Of a stretch of 64,000 nt of DNA, positions 34,367-44,229 are shown one piece after another. How positions within the stretch are numbered: position 1 is the first letter of the stretch; every line of letters starts with the position of its first letter. Position numbers and translations under genes: made by a program. Below the pieces are notes generated by a model. The model did not search any database. It had not been told where the DNA came from and worked only from the letters and a program-made list of their open reading frames with translations. The stretch is from Lentibacillus populi (GTDB lineage: Bacteria; Bacillota; Bacilli; Bacillales; Amphibacillaceae), in contig BMJD01000018.1 in NCBI GenBank assembly GCA_014642895.1, positions 1 through 64,000 on the forward strand, given 5' to 3'.

Positions 34367-35305
34367 TTATTTAGTTATCAATTCCAGCTCAACAGGGATA
34401 AATTCTTCAACTTTTTCCCCCTTAACTACTTTTTCAGCGGTTTCGATGGCAGATTCACCAATTAATTCTGGTTTTTGAGCAATTGTTGCATCCATTCGTC
34501 CTCCCTCAACAGCTTCCACCGCATCATCGGTAGCATCAAATCCCACTACAATTACGTCGGACACACCTTTTGCTTCTAATGCTTCCAATGCCCCAAGTGC
34601 CATTTCGTCATTGTGTGCAAAAACAGCATCAATCTGATCTGTACTTTGAATAATATTTTCCATTACTGATAAGCCTTCTGTTCGATCAAAATTTGCAGTC
34701 TGGTTGGCTACTATTTCAATACCATCCATATCGTCTACAATTTCATGGAAACCTTGCCCTCGTTCTCGGGTTGCCGAAGCTCCCGGTATACCTTCCAATT
34801 CGACTACCTTACCTTCTTCACCTAGCTGTTCCGCAATAAATTCCCCAACCATTTTTCCGCCTTCTACGTTATCGGAAGCGATATGAGCTGCAACTTCGCC
34901 TCCCTCAGAACTTCTATCAACTGTAATGACAGGGATATCTGCATTGTTTGCCAATTCAACCGCAGATACAATGGCCTCTGAGTCAACTGGATTTACCAAA
35001 AGAGCATCAATATCTTGCTGTAATAAATCTTCTATATCACTCAGCTGTGTGGAAGGATCATCTTGTGCATCCGATGTAACAAGTTCAAAGCCTTTTTCGT
35101 TTGCTGCTTTTTCTGCACCATCACGTAATGTTACAAAAAATGGATTGTTAAGTGTCGAGATAGATAATCCAATTTTTATTGTACCGTTGCCTGAACCTTT
35201 TTCAGCATCTTCTGAATCACCAGTACCTGGATCTTTTGTTGAACATGCTGCCAAAACGAACAAAAGTACTGTAACTACACCTATCATTTTAAACCTTTTT
35301 TTCAT
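34367..35305 (-). CDS. rbsB: Ribose ABC transporter substrate-binding lipoprotein
   Basis: A 312-residue periplasmic-binding-type lipoprotein (lipobox LAAC, about residues 18-21). Family 4 sugar-binding features are IGLSISTLNNPFFVTLRDGAEKAA, TVDRSSEGGEVAAHIASDN, the ribose-contacting FDATDDAVEAVEGG region and AQKPELIGESA. AGGAGG lies ahead of the ATG. It is the last gene of a complete rbsRKDACB order and delivers ribose to RbsC. Confidence 0.93.
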   Translation of the reverse strand: MKKRFKMIGVVTVLLFVLAACSTKDPGTGDSEDAEKGSGNGTIKIGLSISTLNNPFFVTLRDGAEKAANEKGFELVTSDAQDDPSTQLSDIEDLLQQDIDALLVNPVDSEAIVSAVELANNADIPVITVDRSSEGGEVAAHIASDNVEGGKMVGEFIAEQLGEEGKVVELEGIPGASATRERGQGFHEIVDDMDGIEIVANQTANFDRTEGLSVMENIIQSTDQIDAVFAHNDEMALGALEALEAKGVSDVIVVGFDATDDAVEAVEGGRMDATIAQKPELIGESAIETAEKVVKGEKVEEFIPVELELITK

Positions 35306-35368
35306 TTCTTTTGCCTCCTCAAATTTTTATTTTTATCAAGATGATAGATAAAACATCTTGTTATAAAT

Positions 35369-36307
35369 TTATTTATCTGAACTACGGTCAAGCAAGACTG
35401 CTAGTAGAATAATACCGCCTTTCACTATTTGTTGGTAAAATGATGATACATTTAATAAGTTCAATCCATTATCAATAACGCCTATAATAAGGGCACCTAT
35501 TAAGGTACCAACAATCTTACCTTTTCCTCCAGCTAAACTTGTCCCGCCGATAACAACAGCAGCAATTGCATCCAATTCATACGTTGTTCCTGCTGTTGGC
35601 TGTGCCGAATTTAATCGGCTTGAAATGATAATACCTGCTAATACAGATAGCATACCTGTAAGTGAGTAAACCCAAATTTTTACGCGGTCAGCCTTAATTC
35701 CGGATAATTTTGCAGCTTCCTCGTTTCCACCTATTGCATAAACTTGTCTGCCAAAAACAGTTTTTCGCAGCACAAAATACAAGATAATGAATGCAATAAA
35801 CATTAAAATTACTGGAAACGGTATCCCGAATACATAACCTCCACCAATCATTTCAAATGTAAAACTATCAGATAGACCAGTGATCGGTTTCCCGTCTGTA
35901 TAGACCAAAGTTACTCCGCGATAAATCGTCATGGTTGCAAGGGTAGCGATAAAAGGAGCTACTTTTCCCTTGGCAATAATCAGTCCATTAATTGCTCCTA
36001 AAGCAAGTCCAATCAGCAGCCCAATCAGTACTGCCAATAAAGGATCCATTCCACTCGTTAATAAACCTGCAGTAAGCGCACTTCCCAATGCTAGAGTGGA
36101 CCCAACAGACAGGTCGATTCCAGCCGTTAAGATAACAAATGTCATACCAAAGGCAATAAGAGCGTTTACCGATACCTGTCTAAATAAATTCAATATATTA
36201 TTCAACGTTAAGAAATTATTACTCATAAAACCTAATATGATAGAAAAGATAATTAAACCTACTAACGGACCAATAATAGAAAGGTTATTTTTTATATAAT
36301 TTTTCAT
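35369..36307 (-). CDS. rbsC: Ribose ABC transporter permease
   Basis: A 312-residue membrane protein with eight to ten helices. The family signature GMTFVILTAGIDLSVGS is at about 58-74 and AAVVIGGTSLAGGKG near 250 is the conserved cytoplasmic loop contacting RbsA. AGGAGGG precedes the ATG at 36307, one base after the RbsA stop codon. Confidence 0.93.
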   Translation of the reverse strand: MKNYIKNNLSIIGPLVGLIIFSIILGFMSNNFLTLNNILNLFRQVSVNALIAFGMTFVILTAGIDLSVGSTLALGSALTAGLLTSGMDPLLAVLIGLLIGLALGAINGLIIAKGKVAPFIATLATMTIYRGVTLVYTDGKPITGLSDSFTFEMIGGGYVFGIPFPVILMFIAFIILYFVLRKTVFGRQVYAIGGNEEAAKLSGIKADRVKIWVYSLTGMLSVLAGIIISSRLNSAQPTAGTTYELDAIAAVVIGGTSLAGGKGKIVGTLIGALIIGVIDNGLNLLNVSSFYQQIVKGGIILLAVLLDRSSDK

Positions 36308-36308
36308 C

Positions 36309-37808
36309 TTAATTCCCTCCCGTCGCTGCAGTCATAATTTTCTCCTGTGTAGCTTCATTACGGTTAAGAAAGGCGGAAATTTTCCCTTCATGCATAACCA
36401 TAATACGATCACTTACTCCTAAAACCTCAGGCAATTCGGAGGAAATCATAATAATGGCAACTCCATTTTTTGTTAGTTCATTCATGATTGTATAAATTTC
36501 TTTTTTGGCACCAATATCGACTCCTCTAGTTGGCTCATCTAAAATAAGAACTCTAGGATTAATCCCCAACCATTTTGAAATAACAACTTTTTGTTGATTA
36601 CCACCACTAAGTGATTGGACAACTTGCTCTCTTCCGGTTGTTTTTACATGTAGCTGTTCGATCAAATCATCTACTAACATTTTTTCTTTAGAATTGACGA
36701 TTACCCCGCCATTGGAAATCGTTTTGAAGTTTGTCAGTGATATGTTTTCGCGAATAGTTGAATGAAGAACTAACCCCTTACCTTTTCGATCCTCCGTAAT
36801 AAAGCCTATTCCGGCATCAATCAAATTACCTGGATGACTTGTATTTAGGACTTTTCCTTTCAATTTTACTGTGCCGCTTTCCTTTTTACGATAACCAAAT
36901 ATTGTTTCCATCACTTCCGTTCGTCCGGCACCCATTAATCCCGCGACACCTAGTATTTCTCCCTCTTTAACAACAAAACTTATATTATGAAAGACCCCTT
37001 TTGATGACAAGTTTTCCACTTGAAAAATAACATCGCCAATTGGATTATTTTTTGCGGGAAAACGATCACCAAGTTCGCGACCTACCATCATTTTTACAAC
37101 TTTTTCAAATGAAGTATCTGCTATATTCTCCGTTCCAATATACTGTCCATCACGCAAAATAGTGATTCTATCACAAATTTCAAAGATTTCTTCCATTCTA
37201 TGAGAGATGTAGACAAAACTAACGCCTTGTTGCTTTAAGGATTGAATTACTTTAAATAAACTTTCAATTTCCCGATCCGTTAAAGCAGCTGTTGGTTCGT
37301 CCATTATAATGACTTCTGCATTGGTTGCTAATGCACGGGCGATTTCCACCATTTGTTGTTTTCCAACTGATAACTCCCCAGCTAAATCATCAGGTTTAAT
37401 ATTTCCAACTCCTAATTCATGCAAGCTTTTCTTTGTTAATTCATTAATCTTTTTCGTATTTAAAATGCCGGACTTGCCATACGTTATCTCTTTTCCCAGA
37501 AACATATTCTGAGCCACAGTCAAATGAGGAATAATATTCAACTCCTGGTGAATAACGATAATGCCTTGTTTCTCGGCTTGTTTGGGGTTTGTAAAATGAG
37601 CTTCTTTCCCCTTAACCTTAATGATCCCATTATCCCGTGAATGGATTCCGGTTAATACCTTGACTAAAGTAGACTTTCCAGCACCGTTTTCTCCCATCAA
37701 GGCATGAATTTCACCTTTTCTGACATCAAAATTGACACCTTTTAACACCTGGTTACCGGAAAATGACTTGCTAATGTTGTCCATTTCTATAATAGATGTT
37801 ATAGCCAA
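36309..37808 (-). CDS. rbsA: Ribose ABC transporter ATP-binding protein (two ATPase domains)
   Basis: A 499-residue tandem ATPase. The first domain has Walker [10 protein letters not shown] and signature LSVGKQQ; the second has a degenerate Walker A ([11 protein letters not shown]), signature LSGGNQQK and [11 protein letters not shown], the usual asymmetry of RbsA. The start appears to be TTG at 37808, with AAAGGGTGGTGAG upstream; the next ATG (MDNISKSF) has no site. Confidence 0.93.
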   Translation of the reverse strand: MAITSIIEMDNISKSFSGNQVLKGVNFDVRKGEIHALMGENGAGKSTLVKVLTGIHSRDNGIIKVKGKEAHFTNPKQAEKQGIIVIHQELNIIPHLTVAQNMFLGKEITYGKSGILNTKKINELTKKSLHELGVGNIKPDDLAGELSVGKQQMVEIARALATNAEVIIMDEPTAALTDREIESLFKVIQSLKQQGVSFVYISHRMEEIFEICDRITILRDGQYIGTENIADTSFEKVVKMMVGRELGDRFPAKNNPIGDVIFQVENLSSKGVFHNISFVVKEGEILGVAGLMGAGRTEVMETIFGYRKKESGTVKLKGKVLNTSHPGNLIDAGIGFITEDRKGKGLVLHSTIRENISLTNFKTISNGGVIVNSKEKMLVDDLIEQLHVKTTGREQVVQSLSGGNQQKVVISKWLGINPRVLILDEPTRGVDIGAKKEIYTIMNELTKNGVAIIMISSELPEVLGVSDRIMVMHEGKISAFLNRNEATQEKIMTAATGGN

Positions 37809-37826
37809 TTTAACTCACCACCCTTT

Positions 37827-38222
37827 TTAAAAAATGACGCCCGATTGTACTATTACATTTGCATAAGGGGTTGCCTCACCAGTCCGAATAACCGCTTTCA
37901 TTTCCTTGATGCGTTTTTTTAGCTCTTCATGCATTATATATTCAACAGGAATAGTGGGGTACCCCTCTAATAATTTTTTATCTAGTACACTATTTTCTGT
38001 TTTAATTTCGTTTGCCAAGATCATCTTTTCAATTTGCATATCTTCCGCGATCACATTTAGTACTGTTTCAAAACTCGGTATACCAAGTCTCAATGATAAA
38101 TCAATACAAAGCGTCTCATCAGGAACAGGAAGCCCACAATCGGCAATGAGAATTTTATCTGTATGCCCTAGCCTTGACAGCAAGGAAGATATATCCCGAT
38201 TCAACATACCGAACTTTTTCAA
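37827..38222 (-). CDS. rbsD: D-ribose pyranase
   Basis: A 131-residue enzyme that interconverts ribopyranose and ribofuranose forms so that RbsK can act. LNRDISSLLSRLGHTDKILIADCGLPVP at the N-terminus (with catalytic His in GHTD) and the C-terminal IRTGEATPYANVIVQSGVIF are typical. The start is TTG at 38222, overlapping the RbsK stop (TTGA), with AAAGGGGAG six bases upstream. Confidence 0.93.
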   Translation of the reverse strand: MKKFGMLNRDISSLLSRLGHTDKILIADCGLPVPDETLCIDLSLRLGIPSFETVLNVIAEDMQIEKMILANEIKTENSVLDKKLLEGYPTIPVEYIMHEELKKRIKEMKAVIRTGEATPYANVIVQSGVIF

Positions 38223-39112
38223 TGTAAAACTCCCCTTTCTTTCATAAACTTTTCTACCTCTTCATTCGTTGGCATGCCTTTTTGGGCTCCTGCTTTCGTT
38301 ATCGAGAGTGCAGCGGCTGCATTCGCAAACAAGACAGATTCATGAATGGATGCACCGTTTGCAAGCTGCATGGCAAATGCACCATTAAACGTGTCACCAG
38401 CTCCCGTTGTATCTTTCACTTCAACCTGAAATCCCGATACATTACTCAGGCTGTGCTTACTATAATATTGAACACCTTCATCACCTTTCGTAATGATTAG
38501 TTTTTCTTTTATGGAATCGATGTCTGTATCATTTTGCATTTCTTTTAACTCAATTTCATTTGGCGTCAGATAGGTGACATTGTTAAATAAATCTTTTGAC
38601 AACCTCTGATATGGAGCCGGATTCAAGACAATTGGCACCTCGAATTCATGCGCTACTTTCACGGCATATTTTACTGTCTCAATCGGTATCTCAAGTTGGA
38701 TTAATACAACATTACTATTTTTAATCATTTGTTTATGCGTTTCTACCAAATCTGGTGAAACCAGCTCATTACAACCAGGTGAAACGATAATGCGATTATC
38801 ATTTTCGGATAAAATGATCGTTGCAACCCCTGTTGGATATTCAGAAACTTTAATACCTTCAACATTTATCTGCTCTGATGCCAGATGAGAAAGTAGCGTA
38901 TCCCCAAAAGCGTCTGAACCGACTGCCCCAATCATATGAACATTTGCCCCAAGTCTAGCTGCTGAAACTGCTTGATTTGCACCTTTTCCACCCGGATATT
39001 GCGCAAAATTTTTACCGAGAACCGTTTCACCTTGTGCAGGCATTTTATTTGTATTAATCGTTAAGTCCATGTTGATACTTCCAATTACACAAATAGTTGG
39101 TTTGTTGCTCAT
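38219..39112 (-). CDS. rbsK: Ribokinase
   Basis: A 297-residue PfkB-family kinase that makes ribose 5-phosphate. The N-terminal motif GKNFAQYPGGKGANQAVSAARLG and the C-terminal DTTGAGDTFNGAFA (catalytic Asp) are both intact. Its ATG overlaps the stop of rbsR (ATGA) and its stop overlaps the start of rbsD. Confidence 0.94.
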   Translation of the reverse strand: MSNKPTICVIGSINMDLTINTNKMPAQGETVLGKNFAQYPGGKGANQAVSAARLGANVHMIGAVGSDAFGDTLLSHLASEQINVEGIKVSEYPTGVATIILSENDNRIIVSPGCNELVSPDLVETHKQMIKNSNVVLIQLEIPIETVKYAVKVAHEFEVPIVLNPAPYQRLSKDLFNNVTYLTPNEIELKEMQNDTDIDSIKEKLIITKGDEGVQYYSKHSLSNVSGFQVEVKDTTGAGDTFNGAFAMQLANGASIHESVLFANAAAALSITKAGAQKGMPTNEEVEKFMKERGVLH

Positions 39113-40104
39113 TCTTCTCTCCCCCTTGGTCTGGTTGATTGTCTTTCAACCAGCTGAACAGAAAACTCCTCTGTTTTTTTTTGAGAATCATTATTAATTA
39201 TTAGTTCAATTAGCATTTCTGCCGCTCGTGATCCCATTTTGTAAATTGGTTGAGCTATCGTTGTTAATGTTGGACTTGTTGTTTCGCCTAATGAAATGCC
39301 ATCAAATCCAATAATAGATAAGTTGTTTGGAACGTTTATACCTAACTCTTCTGCTGCCTTTATTGCTCCTACACCCATTACATCATTAGCAACAAAAAGA
39401 CCATCAATCTCCGGATGCCGCTCCAATAACTTAGTAATCACACCTTTGGCTACTTGAAGGTTATAGTTACCTGAGACAATATAATTGCAAGAGAACCAAT
39501 CATCATTTTTCACCACATCCAGATAGCCTTGTTTACGCTCTTCTGTATTGCTTGCGTTTTTAGGTCCTGAAATATGTGCGATACATTGGCAGCCTAGCAA
39601 TTTCAAATATTCAGTCGCTTCCCTTGCACCCTCACGATTATTAACCTTTACTGTAGATAATTCCACACCAAACGTCCGATCCAAAGCGATTATTGGAACA
39701 GTCACTTCCTCTATATGCTCTTTTTTTAATGTACTTGAAACAATAATGATTCCATCTACCGATTTCTGTTGTAATGCATTTAGATAAGTAAGCTCTTTTT
39801 CAATCGAATTATCCGTATTGCAAAGCACAAACGTATAATGATGAACATTACATACATCCTCTACTGCCCTGGCCAATTCAGGGAAAAAAGGGTTCATAAT
39901 ATCTGGTACAAATAAGGCAATCATTTTAGATTTTCCTTTAAATAAACTTCTTGCGACATCGTTCGGCCTGTATTTCAATTGATTAATAGCTTGTACAACG
40001 CGTATTCTGGTATCTGAGTTTACGTATCCTTTGTTATTAATTACTCGAGATACCGTAGCAACGGATACACCTGCAAAGCGTGCAACATCTCTAATCGTGA
40101 CCAT
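39109..40104 (-). CDS. rbsR: LacI-family ribose operon repressor
   Basis: A 331-residue repressor. The N-terminal helix-turn-helix is VTIRDVARFAGVSVATVSRV with hinge helix YRPNDVARSLF, followed by a ribose-binding-protein-like core (MIALFVPDIMNPFFPELAR, GFDGISLGETTSPTLTTIAQP). It is the first gene of the operon, and two TGTAAC/GTTACA palindromes lie in front, one at its promoter, which implies autoregulation. Confidence 0.92.
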   Translation of the reverse strand: MVTIRDVARFAGVSVATVSRVINNKGYVNSDTRIRVVQAINQLKYRPNDVARSLFKGKSKMIALFVPDIMNPFFPELARAVEDVCNVHHYTFVLCNTDNSIEKELTYLNALQQKSVDGIIIVSSTLKKEHIEEVTVPIIALDRTFGVELSTVKVNNREGAREATEYLKLLGCQCIAHISGPKNASNTEERKQGYLDVVKNDDWFSCNYIVSGNYNLQVAKGVITKLLERHPEIDGLFVANDVMGVGAIKAAEELGINVPNNLSIIGFDGISLGETTSPTLTTIAQPIYKMGSRAAEMLIELIINNDSQKKTEEFSVQLVERQSTRPRGREE

Positions 40105-40146
40105 ATTTCAAATACCTTTCATTGTTTATTGAGTTTTTTGCTGATG

Positions 40147-40160
40147 TGTAACGGGTTACA
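40147..40160. promoter_or_regulatory. RbsR operator, promoter-distal
   Basis: Palindrome TGTAACGGGTTACA between the promoter and the rbsR start codon. Its centre is 57 bp from that of the matching operator at 40204-40217. Confidence 0.75.
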
Positions 40161-40203
40161 TGTTATATAAAAATAAAACGCAATCACAATGTCTTCGTTA
40201 ATA

Positions 40204-40251
40204 TGTAACCCGTTACACGTTTATAATAAACCGCTTTCAATTGTTTGTCAA
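40204..40251 (-). promoter_or_regulatory. rbs operon promoter with RbsR operator and cre site
   Basis: On the minus strand -35 TTGACA (40251-40246) and -10 TATTAT (40228-40223) have a 17-bp spacer. The spacer contains TGAAAGCGGTTTAT (40239-40226), 12 of 14 positions of the CcpA cre consensus. TGTAACCCGTTACA (40217-40204) lies just downstream of the -10. The arrangement predicts repression by RbsR and carbon catabolite repression by CcpA. Confidence 0.75.
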
Positions 40252-40338
40252 TTAATTTTTAAAATAAGCTCCAATCCAATTTAAATTACCTTAATCCATG
40301 GCAGAAAACATCGAAATCACCTAAAATCTTGTATTATC

Positions 40339-40375
40339 AATCACATAGGACCCGTTGAGCGGGTCCTATGTGATT
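40339..40375. terminator. Perfect 16-bp hairpin between the amine-oxidase cluster and rbs operon
   Basis: AATCACATAGGACCCG (40339-40354) pairs perfectly with CGGGTCCTATGTGATT (40360-40375) over a 5-nt loop, about 100 nt past the stop of the solA-like gene. No clear U-tract follows in either direction, yet position and strength suggest it ends the amine-oxidase transcript. Confidence 0.55.
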
Positions 40376-40472
40376 TACTCCGATATGACAGCAACAATCC
40401 ACAGCTTCAGTAACAATATCCATGGATTGTTTTATAATTTTAATTACTACATACGTCCTTCCCTGCCTTCTA

Positions 40473-41603
40473 TCAGTAGACCAACCTCCTCCCTACATCC
40501 AAATGCTCAATCCCATGATTCGTCTCCCCATCAACAATAAGATCCGCGGCAATTGAGCCAATAACAGGCGCCATTTTAAAACCATGTCCTGAGAATCCGC
40601 TCACTAAAAACGTATGATCCATCTCCGGAATTTTGCCGATAATCGAATGATCATCCCTTGTATAACCATCCATATAAACACTTGCTCGAACTGGATCTGG
40701 AATTAGTCCAGGCATTAATTCCTTTACTGCCTCACTAACTTCCTTTATTTCATCTAATAAAACATCCCGATTTAGATTACCCGGATCTGGCACATTGACT
40801 GGATTCTTTGTGTTGGAAGCCTTTACCATTGTCCCATCCAAAGTTGGTGCCCCCGTTAATCTGAAATCCTTCCTCATTCTAGCGAATATCGGAAAGTTTT
40901 CCGGCGTAAAATCATTGATATTTTTTGCAGGAAACCACGTTAACACTAGTCGTCTCGCCTCTATATTCGTTTCCAGTTTTGGTAACAACTTCTTCGTCCA
41001 GGCTCCGGTTGTAACCAATACTTTTCCCGCACGGTATGTCTTTCCATCGGCCACAACCTTAACGCCAGTGTCATCAGGAACGATTTCTTCAACCCTTGAA
41101 TACCTGTGAATTACCGCTCCGTTCGCTTCAGCCTGATGAGCAGCTGAAATAACAGCTAGTTCTGGTCTGATAAATCCTGCATTTTTATCCAGGACCATAA
41201 CTTCCTCGGAAAATAATTTAAATTGCGGGTATCTTTTAGCCGCTTCATTCCCCTGAATAATTTCGTGATCCAATTGAAATTCCTTAATAGATTGCAGAAC
41301 GTTTTTTAAGGCCTTCATATTTGGGTCACCAATCATTAAACCGCCATTAAGCGTTAGCAAATTATTTCCTGTCTCCTTCTCTAATTGTTTCCATAATTGC
41401 CGAGCTTCCTGTAGTAATGGAACATATTGCTTTCCCTCCATATATGCCGTTCGAAACAGTCGTGATTCTCCTCCAACAGCTGAACGATCATTACCAATAC
41501 CAAATTGTTCAAAACCTAAAACGGATACACCTCTCTTGGCAAGCTGCCAAAGCGCCATGCTACCCATTGCACCTACACCAATTACTGCCACATCAGCATC
41601 CAT
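40473..41603 (-). CDS. Sarcosine oxidase/N-methyl-L-tryptophan oxidase-like flavoenzyme
   Basis: A 376-residue monomeric-sarcosine-oxidase-family protein expected to oxidise N-methyl amino acids, releasing formaldehyde and hydrogen peroxide. The dinucleotide-binding motif VIGVGAMGSMALWQLAKRG is at the N-terminus, SRLFRTAY and the C-terminal SGFSGHGFKMAPVIG are family signatures. The cysteine that covalently binds FAD in monomeric sarcosine oxidase appears to be a tyrosine here (RASVYMDGYTRDDH, near residue 310). The ATG at 41603 has GAGGTG upstream. Last gene of a catabolic cluster read on the minus strand. Confidence 0.85.
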   Translation of the reverse strand: MDADVAVIGVGAMGSMALWQLAKRGVSVLGFEQFGIGNDRSAVGGESRLFRTAYMEGKQYVPLLQEARQLWKQLEKETGNNLLTLNGGLMIGDPNMKALKNVLQSIKEFQLDHEIIQGNEAAKRYPQFKLFSEEVMVLDKNAGFIRPELAVISAAHQAEANGAVIHRYSRVEEIVPDDTGVKVVADGKTYRAGKVLVTTGAWTKKLLPKLETNIEARRLVLTWFPAKNINDFTPENFPIFARMRKDFRLTGAPTLDGTMVKASNTKNPVNVPDPGNLNRDVLLDEIKEVSEAVKELMPGLIPDPVRASVYMDGYTRDDHSIIGKIPEMDHTFLVSGFSGHGFKMAPVIGSIAADLIVDGETNHGIEHLDVGRRLVY

Positions 41604-41635
41604 ATGCACACCTCATTTTTTGTTTATTCAGTTAA

Positions 41636-43069
41636 TTATATTTGCACTTCTTCTTTATCTGTTACGATTTCTTTAGACTTGCTCTTATCATCAAACATAT
41701 AGGTAAATACGATAAAACCAACTAAAGATCCCAAAATACCGAACGCAACGTATGGAATCTCTGTACCAACGATTTGGGCAACTGCTGCACTTAATACTCC
41801 CAAGGCCATACTTCCTATCGCACTCTTGGCGCTTAATCGATTGGATTTTCTTAAAATAAACCCTCCGAAAATTGGCACCAACAACCCTGATGCAGAGTAA
41901 GCATATGTTGCAACAAGCCACCCGAGCGCTTTTGGATAATATAATGCTAATACAACCGCTAGTGCAATTACGACAACCGACATGAGCCGCGATAATGTTA
42001 ATAACTTACGGTCACTTGCATTTGGATTAACATAAGATTGATAAATATCGGTCGTTATATTGACAACAACAGATTGGACAGCACTACTTACAGTTGACAT
42101 GATTGTCGCGATAATAAACGATCCGTAGAGTGCCATAAACCAAAGCGGAATCTGGGTCAGGAACCATCCTGAAGCCATTTCCGGATCCGTTAAATCAGGA
42201 TTCATTGAATAAACAGCAATCCCCATAAAGGATGCCCAAATACCACTTATGACTCCTACTATTGCAGCTATAATGAACCCTTTCTTGGCAACACTTGGAC
42301 TACTAGCAGCATAAATACGCTGGTAGGACATTTGGTTTGTCAATGCCCCAGGGAAAATGGCCAGTATCCAGAAAACAATCGTCGTTGTTCCTACAGCACC
42401 AAGCCCTTCCGGAAGGTTAACCATATTTCCAGGTACTTTGGATGTTATTTCAGACCATCCACCAGCAAGATCAAGTATATAAAAACCACTAATTACCGTC
42501 ATTATGATCATGAGGCAGCCAAATATAAAATCCGTCCAAGCTACAGATGCCAATCCACCAGGTAATACAAATAGTAAACTGATCGCCGCAAAAAATAAGA
42601 TTAATAGTGTGAAGTTGATTCCTGTAATTTCTGTAAATAAACTCCCAAAGGCAACTAATTGCGTACACAACCAGCCAAATGGCACAACAATTGCCAAGAA
42701 AGTAACGATGCTCATCATTATTTTATGTTCACCGTATAACTTTTTAAAAATCTCCGGCATCGTCGTAAATTTTTGTTCTTTTAACCAATTGGCAAGTAGT
42801 ACTAGCAGTATTATCCCGATGGAATACAAGACATTATACGTTACAGCTGACCATCCCGCACTATAACCAATTCCGATATGGGCAACTAACACACCACCGC
42901 CAACCCCAGTGGCAAATTGGGTTCCCGCTACTACGTATATTGGTAAAGACCTTCCTCCTACAGACCAGTTTTCACTGCTTTTATTTCTTCTGCCAATCCA
43001 AATCGAGAAAATCGCTGCACCTGACAAGACCACAATAGAACATAACAAAATTACGAAAGTAGCATTCAT
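41636..43069 (-). CDS. Sodium:solute symporter (SSS family)
   Basis: A 477-residue membrane protein with about 13 helices. GRRNKSSENWSVGGRSLP near the N-terminus and the GGLASVAWTDFIFGCLM segment are characteristic of the SSS family (PutP, PanF, OpuE relatives). AAGGGGGC lies ahead of the ATG at 43069; a longer in-frame start at 43141 is not supported. Set between two amine-oxidase genes, it likely imports their substrate. About 100 bp of its sequence recur, decayed, at 50661-50763. Confidence 0.88.
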   Translation of the reverse strand: MNATFVILLCSIVVLSGAAIFSIWIGRRNKSSENWSVGGRSLPIYVVAGTQFATGVGGGVLVAHIGIGYSAGWSAVTYNVLYSIGIILLVLLANWLKEQKFTTMPEIFKKLYGEHKIMMSIVTFLAIVVPFGWLCTQLVAFGSLFTEITGINFTLLILFFAAISLLFVLPGGLASVAWTDFIFGCLMIIMTVISGFYILDLAGGWSEITSKVPGNMVNLPEGLGAVGTTTIVFWILAIFPGALTNQMSYQRIYAASSPSVAKKGFIIAAIVGVISGIWASFMGIAVYSMNPDLTDPEMASGWFLTQIPLWFMALYGSFIIATIMSTVSSAVQSVVVNITTDIYQSYVNPNASDRKLLTLSRLMSVVVIALAVVLALYYPKALGWLVATYAYSASGLLVPIFGGFILRKSNRLSAKSAIGSMALGVLSAAVAQIVGTEIPYVAFGILGSLVGFIVFTYMFDDKSKSKEIVTDKEEVQI

Positions 43070-43137
43070 TATTTGCCCCCTTGTATTCTTAATTTTTTCA
43101 GCTGTCCTGGTGTGTAAGAGCCAAGTTGTTTGTACCT

Positions 43138-44229
43138 TCAAACATACGAGTTAGATTCATTAAAACGATCAAGTCTCAACTTTTTTAAATCAATTGACGT
43201 TTCCCCATGCATGAGAAGCTCGGTCATTACTGTTCCAACGATGGGAGAAAGCGTAATTCCACTATGCATCACAGCAATATAAGCGTTATCTATCGTTGGG
43301 ACAGGTCCCAAAATGGGAAGCCCGTCATTTGGAATTACTCGAACACCCGCAAAGCATCGAACGATATTTGCTTTTGCCAGATCTGGTAAATATTCGACTG
43401 CCATTTTTGCTGTATCCTGAATGACATCCAACGTGGTGCGCCTGTCGTATCCAACCTCCTCTTTTGAATATCCAATCAGTACTTCTCCATTGTCAGCTTG
43501 ACGCATCCCTCCTATTGTATGCTTGATTAGGGGTGCCAATGGTTCTGTAACCAGAATTTGGCCACGGACTTGTTTTACAGGGATATCTACTCCCAAAAGC
43601 TTCCCAACTTCCTTTGTCCAAGGACCCGCAGCCATGATCACTTGTTTTGCCATAAAAACATCATTTTTAGTGATAACTTTAAACATCCCTTTGTTTCTTT
43701 TAATAGCGATGACGGGATTGTAAAAAGAAAACTGGACATGATTTTTTTTAGCTGCTTTTATATAAAGTTCTACCAAGCGAAACGGGTTAACATTGCCATC
43801 AATCTTACTAAAGGTTGCGCCGGCAATATTTGGGGACAATGCAGGCTCCTTCTCTAATACTTGGTCACGGTTTAATACGTCAATTTCGATTCCAACCTCA
43901 GCTTGCTTTTCGGCAAGTCGTCGTGCACTATCCCTATCCGATTCGCTAAAAAATGGAGCGATTCCGCCGGTACGCTTATATTCTACATCGCCAATTTTCC
44001 GTTCAAGAAAGGGATATAATTCGGCACTTAACATACTTAGCTCCCCGTACCAGGATGGCGTTTTATTATGTACCCAAACCCAAGCCTGAGTGGACCCTGA
44101 TGTTCCAGATAACGGATAATCTTTATCAATAACCAATATCTCTTTTTGCCTGCTTTCTGATAAATGAAAAGCGATACTGCTTCCCACTACACCACTTCCG
44201 ATAATTACCACATCATATTGGTTAGACAT
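43138..44229 (-). CDS. FAD amine dehydrogenase subunit (HcnC/LhpB-like, DAO family)
   Basis: A 363-residue D-amino-acid-oxidase-fold protein with VVIIGSGVVGSSIAFHLSE at the N-terminus, GSTQAWVW, and a C-terminal MHSGITLSPIVGTVMTELL. The ATG at 44229 follows AAGGTGATGAAG and overlaps the end of the BFD-type gene by eight bases, so the two are translationally coupled. Together with the next two genes upstream it forms the three-part dehydrogenase known from HcnABC, opine oxidases and D-hydroxyproline dehydrogenase. It would be the substrate-oxidising subunit. Confidence 0.8.
   Translation of the reverse strand: MSNQYDVVIIGSGVVGSSIAFHLSESRQKEILVIDKDYPLSGTSGSTQAWVWVHNKTPSWYGELSMLSAELYPFLERKIGDVEYKRTGGIAPFFSESDRDSARRLAEKQAEVGIEIDVLNRDQVLEKEPALSPNIAGATFSKIDGNVNPFRLVELYIKAAKKNHVQFSFYNPVIAIKRNKGMFKVITKNDVFMAKQVIMAAGPWTKEVGKLLGVDIPVKQVRGQILVTEPLAPLIKHTIGGMRQADNGEVLIGYSKEEVGYDRRTTLDVIQDTAKMAVEYLPDLAKANIVRCFAGVRVIPNDGLPILGPVPTIDNAYIAVMHSGITLSPIVGTVMTELLMHGETSIDLKKLRLDRFNESNSYV

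Noticed and set aside
40339-40375. Riboswitch-like structure from the perfect hairpin
   Set aside because: It is a simple stem-loop downstream of a gene, without a 5' leader context.
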